A stretch of 64,000 bases of DNA from positions 1 through 64,000 of the forward strand of contig NZ_JFKC01000006.1 of NCBI RefSeq assembly GCF_002115805.1. Direction: 5' to 3'. Below are positions 34,909 to 42,911 of the stretch, piece by piece; the first letter of the stretch is position 1, and each line of letters starts with the position of its first letter. The stretch is from Marivita geojedonensis. Its GTDB lineage: Bacteria > Pseudomonadota > Alphaproteobacteria > Rhodobacterales > Rhodobacteraceae. The notes under the pieces are model-generated. The model was not told the origin of the DNA. It saw nothing but the letters and a program-made list of their open reading frames with translations, and made no database searches. The translations under genes were made by a program, and so were the position numbers.

Positions 34909-36801
34909 TCAGCCCTTGGCGTAGCCCATGCCCTGCAATGCGGTCTTGATCTCGTCAAGGATGGCCGGATCGTCGATGGTTGCGGGCATCTTGAACTCTT
35001 CGCTGTCCGCAATCTTGACCATCGTCGCACGAAGGATCTTGCCCGACCGGGTCTTCGGCAGACGGTCAACCACCGCGCACAGCTTGAACGCGGCCACCGG
35101 GCCGATCTTGTCGCGCACCAGTTTGACACATTCCTTGACGATCTCGTCATGCGGCCGGTTCACGCCGGTTGTCAGGCAAACGAAGCCCATCGGCAACTGG
35201 CCCTTGAGTTGATCGGTCACGCCGATCACCGCGCATTCCGCAACATCCGGGTGCGAGGCCAGAACCTCTTCCATGCCGCCCGTCGACAGGCGGTGGCCCG
35301 CCACGTTGATCACGTCATCGGTGCGCGCCATGATATAGAGGTATCCATCCTCGTCGATCATGCCCGCGTCGCCGGTCTCATAGTAGCCCGGGAAATGCGA
35401 CAGGTAGGATTTGCGGAACCGGTCCTCGGCATTCCACAGCGTCGGCAGCGTACCCGGGGGCAGGGGCAGTTTGACCGCGATGGCGCCAAGCTCGCCCGGC
35501 TTCATCGGGTGGCCCGCCTCATCGAGGATCTGCACATCATAGCCCGGCATCGGCACCGACGGAGAGCCGATCTTGACCGGCAGCGCCTCGATCCCGGCGG
35601 GCATACCTGCGATGGTCCAGCCGGTTTCGGTCTGCCACCAGTGGTCATAGATCGGCTTGCCGGTGACCTGCTGCGCCCATTCGATGGTGTCCGGGTCGGC
35701 CCGTTCCCCCGCGAGGTAGATCGCGTTGAGGCACGAGATGTCGTATTTGCCGACAAATTCGCCTTTGGGGTCGTCGCGCTTGACCGCGCGGAACGCCGTC
35801 GGCGCGGTAAAAAACGTGCGGACCTTGTGTTCCGAAATCACCCGCCAGAAGGTGCCCGCATCCGGCGTGCCGACCGGCTTGCCTTCGAACACGATCGTGG
35901 TGTTTCCGTGGATCAGCGGTGCGTAGCAGATATAGCTGTGTCCCACGACCCAGCCCACGTCCGACGCTGCCCAGAACACGTCGCCCGGATCGACATTGTA
36001 GATGTTCTTCATCGTCCAGTTCAGCGCCACCAGGTGGCCGCCGGTGTGGCGGATTACGCCTTTCGGTGCGCCTGTGGTGCCGGACGTGTAAAGGATATAG
36101 GCCGGGTGGTTGCCCTCGACCGGAACGCAGTCGGCCGGCTCAACGCCGTACTGGAATCCGTGCCAGTCATAGTCGCGGCCCTCTTCCAGATGTGCGACTT
36201 CCTGCTCGCGCTGGAAGATCACGCAGAAATCCGGCTTGTGGGTGGCCAGGTCGATAGCTCCGTCGAGCAGCGGCTTGTAATGTACCACGCGTCCCGGCTC
36301 CAAGCCGCAAGAGGCAGCGATGATTGCCTTGGGTTTCGCGTCGTCGATGCGGACGGCCAGTTCGTTGGCCGCAAAGCCGCCGAACACCACCGAGTGGATG
36401 GCTCCGAGGCGCGAACAGGCAAGCATCGCCTCCAGCGCTTCGGGCACCATCGGCATATAGATGATGACGCGGTCGCCTTTTTCCACACCCTTGGCGCGCA
36501 GCGCACCGGCCAGACGGGCGACGCGGTTGCGCAGTTCGGAATAGGTGATCTTGTGCAGGGTGCCGGTGATCGGGCTGTCGTGGATGATCGCCACCTGTCC
36601 GCCGCGCCCGGCCTCGACATGGCGGTCGACCGCGTTCCAGCATGTGTTTGTCTGGCCGTCCGCGAACCATTCGTAGAGGTTCTCACCCACCTCAAACAGC
36701 GCTTTGCTGGGTTTCTTATCCCAATCAATTGCGTCGGCCTGCTGCATCCAGAACCCTTCCGGGTCGGATTCCCAGCTCTCATAAACCTCTTGGTAGCCCA
36801 T
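34909..36801 (-). CDS. prpE: Propionyl-CoA synthetase PrpE
   Basis: A 630-aa acyl-adenylating enzyme that activates propionate to propionyl-CoA. The PrpE-type N-terminus is MGYQEVYESWESDPEGFW. The adenylation motifs are YILYTSGTTGAPKGVIRHTGG, YDHWWQTETGW and YYETGDAGMIDEDGY. The C-terminal acylatable Lys lies in TRSGKILRATM. The start is ATG 36801, with AGGAGGA upstream. The upstream gap carries many TTTGC/GCAAA elements, a likely site for a short-chain fatty acyl-CoA regulator. Propionyl-CoA carboxylase genes are not in the window. Confidence 0.94.
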   Translation of the reverse strand: MGYQEVYESWESDPEGFWMQQADAIDWDKKPSKALFEVGENLYEWFADGQTNTCWNAVDRHVEAGRGGQVAIIHDSPITGTLHKITYSELRNRVARLAGALRAKGVEKGDRVIIYMPMVPEALEAMLACSRLGAIHSVVFGGFAANELAVRIDDAKPKAIIAASCGLEPGRVVHYKPLLDGAIDLATHKPDFCVIFQREQEVAHLEEGRDYDWHGFQYGVEPADCVPVEGNHPAYILYTSGTTGAPKGVIRHTGGHLVALNWTMKNIYNVDPGDVFWAASDVGWVVGHSYICYAPLIHGNTTIVFEGKPVGTPDAGTFWRVISEHKVRTFFTAPTAFRAVKRDDPKGEFVGKYDISCLNAIYLAGERADPDTIEWAQQVTGKPIYDHWWQTETGWTIAGMPAGIEALPVKIGSPSVPMPGYDVQILDEAGHPMKPGELGAIAVKLPLPPGTLPTLWNAEDRFRKSYLSHFPGYYETGDAGMIDEDGYLYIMARTDDVINVAGHRLSTGGMEEVLASHPDVAECAVIGVTDQLKGQLPMGFVCLTTGVNRPHDEIVKECVKLVRDKIGPVAAFKLCAVVDRLPKTRSGKILRATMVKIADSEEFKMPATIDDPAILDEIKTALQGMGYAKG

Positions 36802-36890
36802 GCCGGTCTCCTCCTGAAACGTGTTGGCATTGGCGTACGGCGCGTGGGACGTTGCGGCAAGTCTCTGGATCAGCCGCGCGGCAGAAGGCC

Positions 36891-37013
36891 GCAAAAACTT
36901 TGCAGTTTTGAGGAAATCCGGTTGCAAACTTTTGCAAAGCTTCTTGGATTATGCAGGGTCAGTTTCGCCAAATCGCGTTTTTGCAAAACTGCAAACTCTA
37001 TACTGCAAATTTG
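36891..37013. promoter_or_regulatory. GCAAA/TTTGC repeat cluster upstream of prpE
   Basis: Within 123 bp lie AAAACT-TTGC-AGTTTT (36894-36909, a perfect inverted repeat), TTGCAAACTTTTGCAAAG (36922-36939), TTTTTGCAAAACTGCAAAC (36978-36996) and ACTGCAAATTTG (37002-37013). The ACTTTGCA and TTTTGCAAA elements resemble sites of RamB/ScfR-type (XRE) short-chain acyl-CoA regulators. The region is AT-rich against its surroundings and lies 90-212 bp before prpE. Multiple phased sites suggest cooperative binding. Confidence 0.65.
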
Positions 37014-37048
37014 TCTGCGAACCGATTCTTGCCTGATCCCGTGCTGGT

Positions 37049-37600
37049 TCAAAGCTGGTCGCGCGGTGTCGTCAGCAAACCCAGCGCCCGGGCCGACTGG
37101 ATTGAAAGCAACCCGCTGGGCAGGCCGCGGGCGTTCTGGTAGCGGCGCACGGCCAGCCGGGTTGGCACATCCATCTGACCGGTGATCTGTCCCCGGTAGA
37201 GCCCGCGCGCCTCGAGCGCCCGCTGCAGGGTCGAGATCAGGTCGGGGGTCAGTGCGTCGGGGCAGGGGGTCTCGAAAATCAGCTCTTGCCGTTCGCGCAG
37301 GATCACCTGTGCCGTTTCGGTGCGGAACCGAGCCGGGCTGATCTGCCGACCCGCTTCGTCAAACTGCGCAGGGGCGACCTCGATCTGGCGGGTCACGGTT
37401 TCGAGTTCGGCAGGCGCCACGTCGCGCACCCAGCAACCGTCCGGACGCACACCCGGTGGCGGGTCGATCTGGGCCGAGGCGAAGTCGGGGACGGGCAGCG
37501 TGTCGTCCGGAACGTCAGTTGCGTAGGATCCGGCGCAGGCGGTCAGGCCGAGCAAGGCCATGGCACAGATGGCCCGGGTCGCTGACGGGGGACGGGTCAC
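37049..37600 (-). CDS. Peptidoglycan-binding domain lipoprotein
   Basis: A 183-aa predicted lipoprotein. A signal peptide ends in LLGLTAC at about Cys22, a lipobox, followed by Ala-Gly that does not signal inner-membrane retention by the Asp rule. The C-terminal about 60 residues form a PG_binding_1 repeat (LISTLQRALEARGLYRGQITGQMDVPTRLAVRRYQ). The first codon is GTG 37600; an internal ATG would leave no n-region. Likely an outer-membrane peptidoglycan-associated protein. It lies upstream of, and on the same strand as, prpE, with the operator region between them. Confidence 0.8.
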   Translation of the reverse strand: MTRPPSATRAICAMALLGLTACAGSYATDVPDDTLPVPDFASAQIDPPPGVRPDGCWVRDVAPAELETVTRQIEVAPAQFDEAGRQISPARFRTETAQVILRERQELIFETPCPDALTPDLISTLQRALEARGLYRGQITGQMDVPTRLAVRRYQNARGLPSGLLSIQSARALGLLTTPRDQL

Positions 37601-37641
37601 GGAAGATGTGCGCCTGTTGCCTGTTTCTGCTCGGGCGCAGT

Positions 37642-38037
37642 CTAACCTGTTTGCGGCTCTGACGAAAGCGTCTCTGGCGCGGTGGCAAGAAGCTGATCCA
37701 GAAGCGGCGAAATATCCTCGATCTGCTCGGCGATGACGTGGATCACGTCCCCCTCGCGCTGCAGCCGCCCGGTGACCCGCAGCATCCGACCCGCGATCAC
37801 GGCCCGGCGGAACTTTTCGTACATCTTACGCCAGACGATGACGTTCACCGCGCCGGTCTCGTCCTCGAGTGTCAGAAAGATCACCCCCTTTGCCGTGCCG
37901 GGCCGCTGCCGCAGGATCACCAGCCCGGCCACGGTGATCCGGGCATTCTCGGGCGGGAGCCGCAACTGCGACGCCGTCAGACAGGATGGCGGGCGCGGCC
38001 AGTCGGTTCGGGTGGGGCGGGGTGTGACAACACGCAT
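37642..38037 (-). CDS. DnaE2 C-terminal OB-fold fragment under an SOS box
   Basis: A 131-aa ORF whose residues 33-115 closely follow the C-terminal OB-fold of error-prone polymerase DnaE2: ITVAGLVILRQRPGTAKGV, FLTLEDETGAVNVIVW, GRLQREGDVIHVIAEQIED. The preceding 1000 residues of the polymerase are absent, and no imuA or imuB is nearby. The usual SRDF-type end is also missing. ATG 38037 lies 2 nt after a perfect SOS box, so any transcript would be nearly leaderless. Either this is the scar of a deleted imuA-imuB-dnaE2 cassette, or a retained LexA-controlled stand-alone OB protein. The frame is undamaged, which leaves both open. Confidence 0.7.
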   Translation of the reverse strand: MRVVTPRPTRTDWPRPPSCLTASQLRLPPENARITVAGLVILRQRPGTAKGVIFLTLEDETGAVNVIVWRKMYEKFRRAVIAGRMLRVTGRLQREGDVIHVIAEQIEDISPLLDQLLATAPETLSSEPQTG

Positions 38038-38039
38038 AA

Positions 38040-38054
38040 GAACAAAAATAGAAC
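38040..38054 (-). promoter_or_regulatory. LexA SOS box
   Basis: The plus strand reads GAAC-AAAAATA-GAAC, that is GTTC-N7-GTTC on the minus strand. This is the alphaproteobacterial LexA target. It ends 2 nt before the ATG of the DnaE2 fragment. AT-rich surroundings fit an embedded promoter. Confidence 0.8.
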
Positions 38055-38190
38055 ATTTACCATGGCCGGCAAGCCCGATCTTTCCGCAGATTTCGGATCG
38101 CTTTGGAACGCTTAATCCGGCCTTAAGGACGCAACGCCCTGCCGCATGAGAGTGTCAGGACAGACGGAAGCACACACAGATGAGGGCATC

Positions 38191-38379
38191 ATGGCTTATT
38201 TCGACACACGAAAGACCACCGGCACCACCATCGGGAGCATTTTTGACCAACTGGTAAAATTCATCATGGCGCGGATATCGTCGACCCCGAAGCGTCCGGG
38301 CAAATCCCCGCACGACATCGTGGCCGCGCAACACCGCGCCGAGGCACACCGCCGCGCGGTTGACCGGCTGATGCGTTAA
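38191..38379 (+). CDS. Hypothetical 62-aa basic protein
   Basis: A short ORF starting at ATG 38191 with GAGGG upstream. The product MAYFDTRKTTGTTIGSIFDQ... has a helical, Arg/His-rich C-terminus (AAQHRAEAHRRAVDRLMR). No membrane helix of full length and no family recognised. Its stop overlaps the stop of the convergent regulator gene by 4 nt. It lies beside the SOS box but on the other strand; the box is about 135 bp from its start. Confidence 0.6.
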   Translation: MAYFDTRKTTGTTIGSIFDQLVKFIMARISSTPKRPGKSPHDIVAAQHRAEAHRRAVDRLMR

Positions 38380-39893
38380 TCTTCGGGAAAGCCGTTGGCG
38401 CGCAGTGCGCCAATGACGGCTTCCCGGTAGGATTCGCTGCTCTGTGGGCGCGTGCGTCTGAACGTGGAAACGGACATGTCAGGAACCTTCTGCCGGAACC
38501 ACTCCGCCATCTTCGCGGATTTCTCCAACTCCCCAAGCCGCCAGTAGCATCCCATCAGCCCAAGCTGAATCGTCGCAAACTCCGGATACTCTGTCAGTGC
38601 CTGTTCATAATATCTGCTCGCCTCTGGGATCTCGCCTTTCTGAAACAGGGCATTGCCAATGCCGGATGTCATGATGCCAATTTGTGGATGCAGCGGGCTG
38701 ATGCGGATGGCGCGGCGCAGATGCTCGATCGCAAGGTCGCTTTGATCGATGTAATTGTAGACCCAGCCCAGCAGCATTTCGATATTGGCGGAATTCGGGT
38801 TGAGCGAGTGCGCCCGTTTCAGGGCAGTGAGACCTGTTTTGGTGTCATGTCCAATATAGGCGATGTAATGCCCGACATAACACAGCGCCAAAGGGTCGTC
38901 CGGATTGCTGTCCAGAACCTCATGCGCAAGGGGCAACGCGGCGCGTGCCTGTTCAAACGGCCACCAGCGCGCCGCGAAGGCCCCGGTATGCGCGTAACAG
39001 ATGAGCGCCTTCGCATAGGTATAGTTCGCGTCCAGTTCGAGGGCCTGGCGCAGCAGCTCCAACCCGTCTTCGAGGTTTGCGAGTGAATTCTGCCGGTAGA
39101 CCAGGGGGGCGGCCTTCATGCACAGATCGTAGGCCTTGAGATTGTCCGTGGGTTTGGCCTGCGCCCGCGCGGCTTCAGCCCAGATCAGTTTCGGCTCTAT
39201 GGCCGCAGCGACACTTTCGGCGACGGTATCCTGCAGATTGAAGATGTCATCGCTGCTGCCGTCGAACCGGTCGTGCCAGATCATGCGGCCGGTCCTGGCT
39301 TCGACCAGTTGGGTGAAGATCCGCAGCCGGTCACCTGCTTTCTGGATGCTGCCTTCGAGGATGTAGCGAACACCCAGTTCGCGGCCGATCTCGGCGAGGT
39401 CCACAGCTTTGCCGCGATAGGTGAAGGTCGAGGTCGTCGAAATCACGAAGAACGACGATACCCGTGCCAGTGCCGATGTGATCTCGTTCACGATCCCATC
39501 GACCATGTAGGCGTTTTCATCCGAGCCGGTCAGGTTGGCAAACGGAAGCACCGCGAGCGACGGAATTGCCGGGACCGGAGGGGCGTCCTTCTGCGACGTG
39601 CGTTCGACCGGGTCCGCCGCCGCGCCCAAAGTGAACTTGTAGCCGACGCCGGGCACTGTCTTGATTGCGTCCCGTCCCAGAACCTTGCGCAGCCCGGCAA
39701 TCTGCACCGTGAGGTTGCTTTCCTCGACCAGTGTCCCGGCCCAGACCGTATCGAGAAGCTCTTCCTTGGTGATGACGCGGTCGGGATTCCGGTGCAGGTG
39801 ATGCAGAACGTCAAACGCCCGCGCGCCCAGAGCGACTTCTGTCCCGTCCAGACGTGCGGTGCGGGTGGTGTCATCGATATGAAGAACCGGCAT
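38376..39893 (-). CDS. Winged-helix transcriptional regulator with TPR sensor
   Basis: A 505-aa protein with an OmpR/CadC-type winged helix at about residues 5-95 (ARAFDVLHHLHRNPDRVITKEELLDTVW, then VPGVGYKF). A TolB-like/adenylate-cyclase-associated domain follows at about 105-230 (IPSLAVLPFANLTGSDENAYMVDGI, then YILEGSIQKAGDRLRIFTQLV). TPR repeats fill about 250-480 (ALKRAHSLNPNSANIEMLLGWVY). Unlike CadC there is no membrane helix between the DNA-binding and sensor parts, so it is cytosolic. Targets and ligand are unknown; it diverges from the ferredoxin gene across 213 bp. Confidence 0.87.
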   Translation of the reverse strand: MPVLHIDDTTRTARLDGTEVALGARAFDVLHHLHRNPDRVITKEELLDTVWAGTLVEESNLTVQIAGLRKVLGRDAIKTVPGVGYKFTLGAAADPVERTSQKDAPPVPAIPSLAVLPFANLTGSDENAYMVDGIVNEITSALARVSSFFVISTTSTFTYRGKAVDLAEIGRELGVRYILEGSIQKAGDRLRIFTQLVEARTGRMIWHDRFDGSSDDIFNLQDTVAESVAAAIEPKLIWAEAARAQAKPTDNLKAYDLCMKAAPLVYRQNSLANLEDGLELLRQALELDANYTYAKALICYAHTGAFAARWWPFEQARAALPLAHEVLDSNPDDPLALCYVGHYIAYIGHDTKTGLTALKRAHSLNPNSANIEMLLGWVYNYIDQSDLAIEHLRRAIRISPLHPQIGIMTSGIGNALFQKGEIPEASRYYEQALTEYPEFATIQLGLMGCYWRLGELEKSAKMAEWFRQKVPDMSVSTFRRTRPQSSESYREAVIGALRANGFPED

Positions 39894-40034
39894 GCACGCT
39901 CCGATTGGTCATGCGTTGATAAAGACTAGTCCGAAATTCCGATCCGGACCAAGGCTTTCCTGTGCGACGGTCTCTTCAGACGTGCCGCATGATCCGCATG
40001 GGACAGGCAATCCATCCGGCGCGCGGGAATTTGA

Positions 40035-40430
<396 letters not shown>

Positions 40431-40434
40431 TCCG

Positions 40435-41184
40435 ATGTGGACTCCGCGCCGCCTGATGACGTTCTGGGCTTGCGGCGCGGCCGCCTGGCTTATGGCCGGG
40501 ATCGCGTCACAGGCCGTGGCGCAGGAGATCGTGTCCGCCCGCTATGACGGGCCGACCACACGCTATCCGCATGGCGTTTTGGGCGACGAGGTCGAGTATG
40601 ACACCCTGGCCGTGCGCCTGAGCGATGGCCGGGAGATGTCGGCGCGTTGGACGCAGGACATCGTGTTCGAAGACCTGTCCCCCCGCGTGGTGGATGTGGA
40701 TGGCGATGGCGCACCGGAAGTGGTGGTGATCGAAAGCCACGAACGGCAGGGCGCACGGCTGGCTGTCTGGGGGCTGGTCGATGGCGCGCTGGCGGCCAAA
40801 GCAACCACGCCTTTTATTGGAACGCGTTTCCGCTGGCTGGCACCCGCCGCTGTCGCGGATCTGGATGGCGACGGGCTGGTGGAACTGGCCTATGTCGATC
40901 GTCCGCACCTTGCGAAAGTCCTGCGCGTCTGGCGGTATGAGCCACTGGGCGCGGGGCAGGTCCGGCTGAGCGAAGTGGCGTCGCTGGACGGTGTGACCAA
41001 TCACCGGATCGGCTGGGATTACATCGCCGGGGGCCTGCGTGACTGCGGGCAGGGGCCAGAGATGGTGCTGGCCGATGCGGGATGGTCAACCGTGGTCGCG
41101 GTGCGGTTTGACGGCGACAGGCTCACGCAATATGAGCTTGGACCGTATACGCCCGATGCGATAGAGCGTGCGCTGGGCTGTTGA
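40435..41184 (+). CDS. Exported FG-GAP/VCBS repeat protein
   Basis: A 249-aa protein with an N-terminal signal peptide (hydrophobic core at about 9-28, cut after AVAQ). Calcium-binding FG-GAP-type repeats are visible as VVDVDGDGAPEVVVIE and VADLDGDGLVELAYVD, pointing to a beta-propeller-like periplasmic or secreted protein. It is separated from the ferredoxin stop by only 4 bp, yet the two products would be in different compartments. No catalytic residues recognised. Three palindromes follow its stop. Confidence 0.82.
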   Translation: MWTPRRLMTFWACGAAAWLMAGIASQAVAQEIVSARYDGPTTRYPHGVLGDEVEYDTLAVRLSDGREMSARWTQDIVFEDLSPRVVDVDGDGAPEVVVIESHERQGARLAVWGLVDGALAAKATTPFIGTRFRWLAPAAVADLDGDGLVELAYVDRPHLAKVLRVWRYEPLGAGQVRLSEVASLDGVTNHRIGWDYIAGGLRDCGQGPEMVLADAGWSTVVAVRFDGDRLTQYELGPYTPDAIERALGC

Positions 41185-41187
41185 AGG

Positions 41188-41257
41188 CAAGCGCCTTCGA
41201 AGGCGCTTGATCCCGCGTTTTCGAAAATGCGGCCAAGGGCGGTCGACCGCCCTTGGC
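41188..41257. terminator. Three tandem palindromes between convergent genes
   Basis: Palindrome 1 at 41188-41209 has arms CAAGCGCCTT/AAGGCGCTTG centred on TTCGAA. Palindrome 2 at 41214-41231 has CGCGTTTT/AAAATGCG with one G-T pair. Palindrome 3 at 41232-41257 has 13-bp perfect arms (GCCAAGGGCGGTC) centred on GTCGAC. They fill the 80-bp gap between the FG-GAP and yebC stops. No T-run follows, but being symmetrical they could act on both transcripts. Confidence 0.65.
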
Positions 41258-41264
41258 GCCGGTT

Positions 41265-42005
41265 TCAGAGTTGGGCCATGACCTCGTCGCTGGCCTCGAA
41301 ATTGGTGGTGACGCGCTGCACGTCGTCATCGTCTTCCAGCGCATCCACAAGCTTCATCAGCGACTGCATGCCGTCGAGGTCAAGCTCGGTTGTGGTGGTG
41401 GGCTTCCAGACCAGTTTGGTCGAGTCGGATTCGCCGAGCTCTGCCTCGAGCGCGGTGGCGACCTCGTTCAGATCGGTGTCGGCGCACCAGATGATGTGTC
41501 CGTCTTCGCTGCTTTCCACGTCTTCGGCGCCGGCTTCGATCGCGGCCATCATCACCGTGTCGGCATCACCCGCATCGGCAGGGTAGGTGATCTCGCCCTT
41601 GCGGTCGAACATGAAGCCCACGGACCCGGTCTCGCCCAGATTGCCACCGTTCTTGGTGAAGGTGGAGCGCACGTTGGACGCGGTGCGGTTGCGGTTGTCG
41701 GTCATCGCCTCGACGATCACGGCCACGCCGTTCGGGCCGTAGCCTTCGTAGCGGATTTCCTCGTAATCCTCGCCATCGCCACCGGTCGCCTTCTTGATGG
41801 CGCGTTCGATGTTGTCCTTGGGCATGGACTGCGATTTCGCTTCCTTCACCGCAAGGCGGAGGCGCGGGTTCTTTTCGGGATCGGGGTCGCCCATCTTTGC
41901 AGCGACGGTGATTTCCTTGGAAAGCTTGGAAAAGAGCTTGGCGCGCACCGCGTCCTGACGACCTTTGCGGTGCTGGATGTTTGCCCATTTGGAATGGCCG
42001 GCCAT
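41265..42005 (-). CDS. YebC/PmpR family protein
   Basis: A 246-aa cytosolic protein of the YebC family, known as transcriptional regulators and, in recent work, ribosome-associated factors. The N-terminus [19 protein letters not shown] is diagnostic. [21 protein letters not shown] and the acidic [16 protein letters not shown] segments mark domains 2 and 3. Length is normal. The usual ruvC neighbour is absent. Confidence 0.95.
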   Translation of the reverse strand: MAGHSKWANIQHRKGRQDAVRAKLFSKLSKEITVAAKMGDPDPEKNPRLRLAVKEAKSQSMPKDNIERAIKKATGGDGEDYEEIRYEGYGPNGVAVIVEAMTDNRNRTASNVRSTFTKNGGNLGETGSVGFMFDRKGEITYPADAGDADTVMMAAIEAGAEDVESSEDGHIIWCADTDLNEVATALEAELGESDSTKLVWKPTTTTELDLDGMQSLMKLVDALEDDDDVQRVTTNFEASDEVMAQL

Positions 42006-42127
42006 GGTGTCCTGTCCTTGATTGTCGGAGGTCGAGAAGTTTTGGCGTCTTTAGCGCAGATGGCAGGGCGGGAACAAGTTGCGTTTTCGAGGTTTGCGCG
42101 CGGGGCGGGGTTGGGTATGAGATCGGT

Positions 42128-42865
42128 ATGAAACCATTTCTGATCCTGCAATTGCGCCCCGAGGTCGAAGCCAGCGATGGCGAGTTCGCTGCGTTCCTTG
42201 GCAAGGGCGGTCTGTCCGAGGCGCAGGTCCATCGCGTCTGTCTGGACCGCGAGCCGCTGCCCGAGGGGTTACGTCTGGACGATTATGCCGGGGTGATCGT
42301 GGGCGGCGGGCCGGGCTGCGTATCGGATGATCCGGCGACCAAGGACCCGGTCGAGGCGCGGATCGAGGCGGAGATTCTGTCGCTCATGCCCGAGATTACG
42401 GAACGGGACGTGCCGTTCATGGGCTGCTGCTATGGCATCGGTATTCTGGGGCACCATCTGGGGGCCGAAGTGTCCAAGCGGCGCTATGGCGAACCGGTTG
42501 GCCCGGTGACGTGCCGTGTGACGGACGCGGGGGCGGCGGATCCTTTGGTGGCGGGATTGCCCCAGGCGTTCGACGCGTTTGTCGGCCACAAGGAAGCGGT
42601 GCAGGACTTGCCTGACGGGTGTGTGCATCTGTTGGCGTCGGATCCGTGTCCCTACCAGATGATCCGGTATGGGCAGAACGTCTATGCCACACAGTTCCAC
42701 CCCGAGGCGGATGCGGGCGTGTTCGAGGATCGGATCCGGATCTATCGCCACAAAGGGTATTTTGCGCCCGAGACAGCCGACGATCTCATCGCGATGTGTC
42801 ACGCCAGTGACGTGACAGTGCCCGTGGAGATCCTGCGCCGGTTCGTGTCGCGCTACGGCGGGTGA
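42128..42865 (+). CDS. Class I glutamine amidotransferase (GuaA-like domain)
   Basis: A 245-aa stand-alone amidotransferase. The N-terminal strand is MKPFLILQLRPE. The nucleophile Cys sits in MGCCYGIGILGHHLG (two adjacent Cys), and His/Glu in ATQFHPEAD. It has no synthetase domain, so it could hydrolyse a gamma-glutamyl compound or serve a separate partner. The start is ATG 42128; the ORF begins earlier inside the yebC upstream region. It differs from the amidotransferase in the puu-like cluster. Confidence 0.87.
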   Translation: MKPFLILQLRPEVEASDGEFAAFLGKGGLSEAQVHRVCLDREPLPEGLRLDDYAGVIVGGGPGCVSDDPATKDPVEARIEAEILSLMPEITERDVPFMGCCYGIGILGHHLGAEVSKRRYGEPVGPVTCRVTDAGAADPLVAGLPQAFDAFVGHKEAVQDLPDGCVHLLASDPCPYQMIRYGQNVYATQFHPEADAGVFEDRIRIYRHKGYFAPETADDLIAMCHASDVTVPVEILRRFVSRYGG

Positions 42866-42906
42866 CGTTTCCGTCGACAGAAACGTCCGATGCGTTGACG
42901 CATCGG
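42865..42906. terminator. Paired hairpins between convergent genes
   Basis: Hairpin 1 at 42865-42886 is ACGTTTCCGT/ACAGAAACGT centred on CG, with one C-A mismatch. Hairpin 2 at 42887-42906 is CCGATGCGT/ACGCATCGG with loop TG. They start at the last base of the amidotransferase gene and end 5 bp before the SLC13 stop. The same pair recurs at 34858-34900 and, modified, at 57333-57378. Confidence 0.65.
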
Positions 42907-42911
42907 TGGCC

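Noticed and set aside
38062-38115. 17-codon plus-strand ORF next to the SOS box
   Set aside because: It has an ATG but no ribosome-binding site and is too short to judge; the box fits the minus-strand gene far better.
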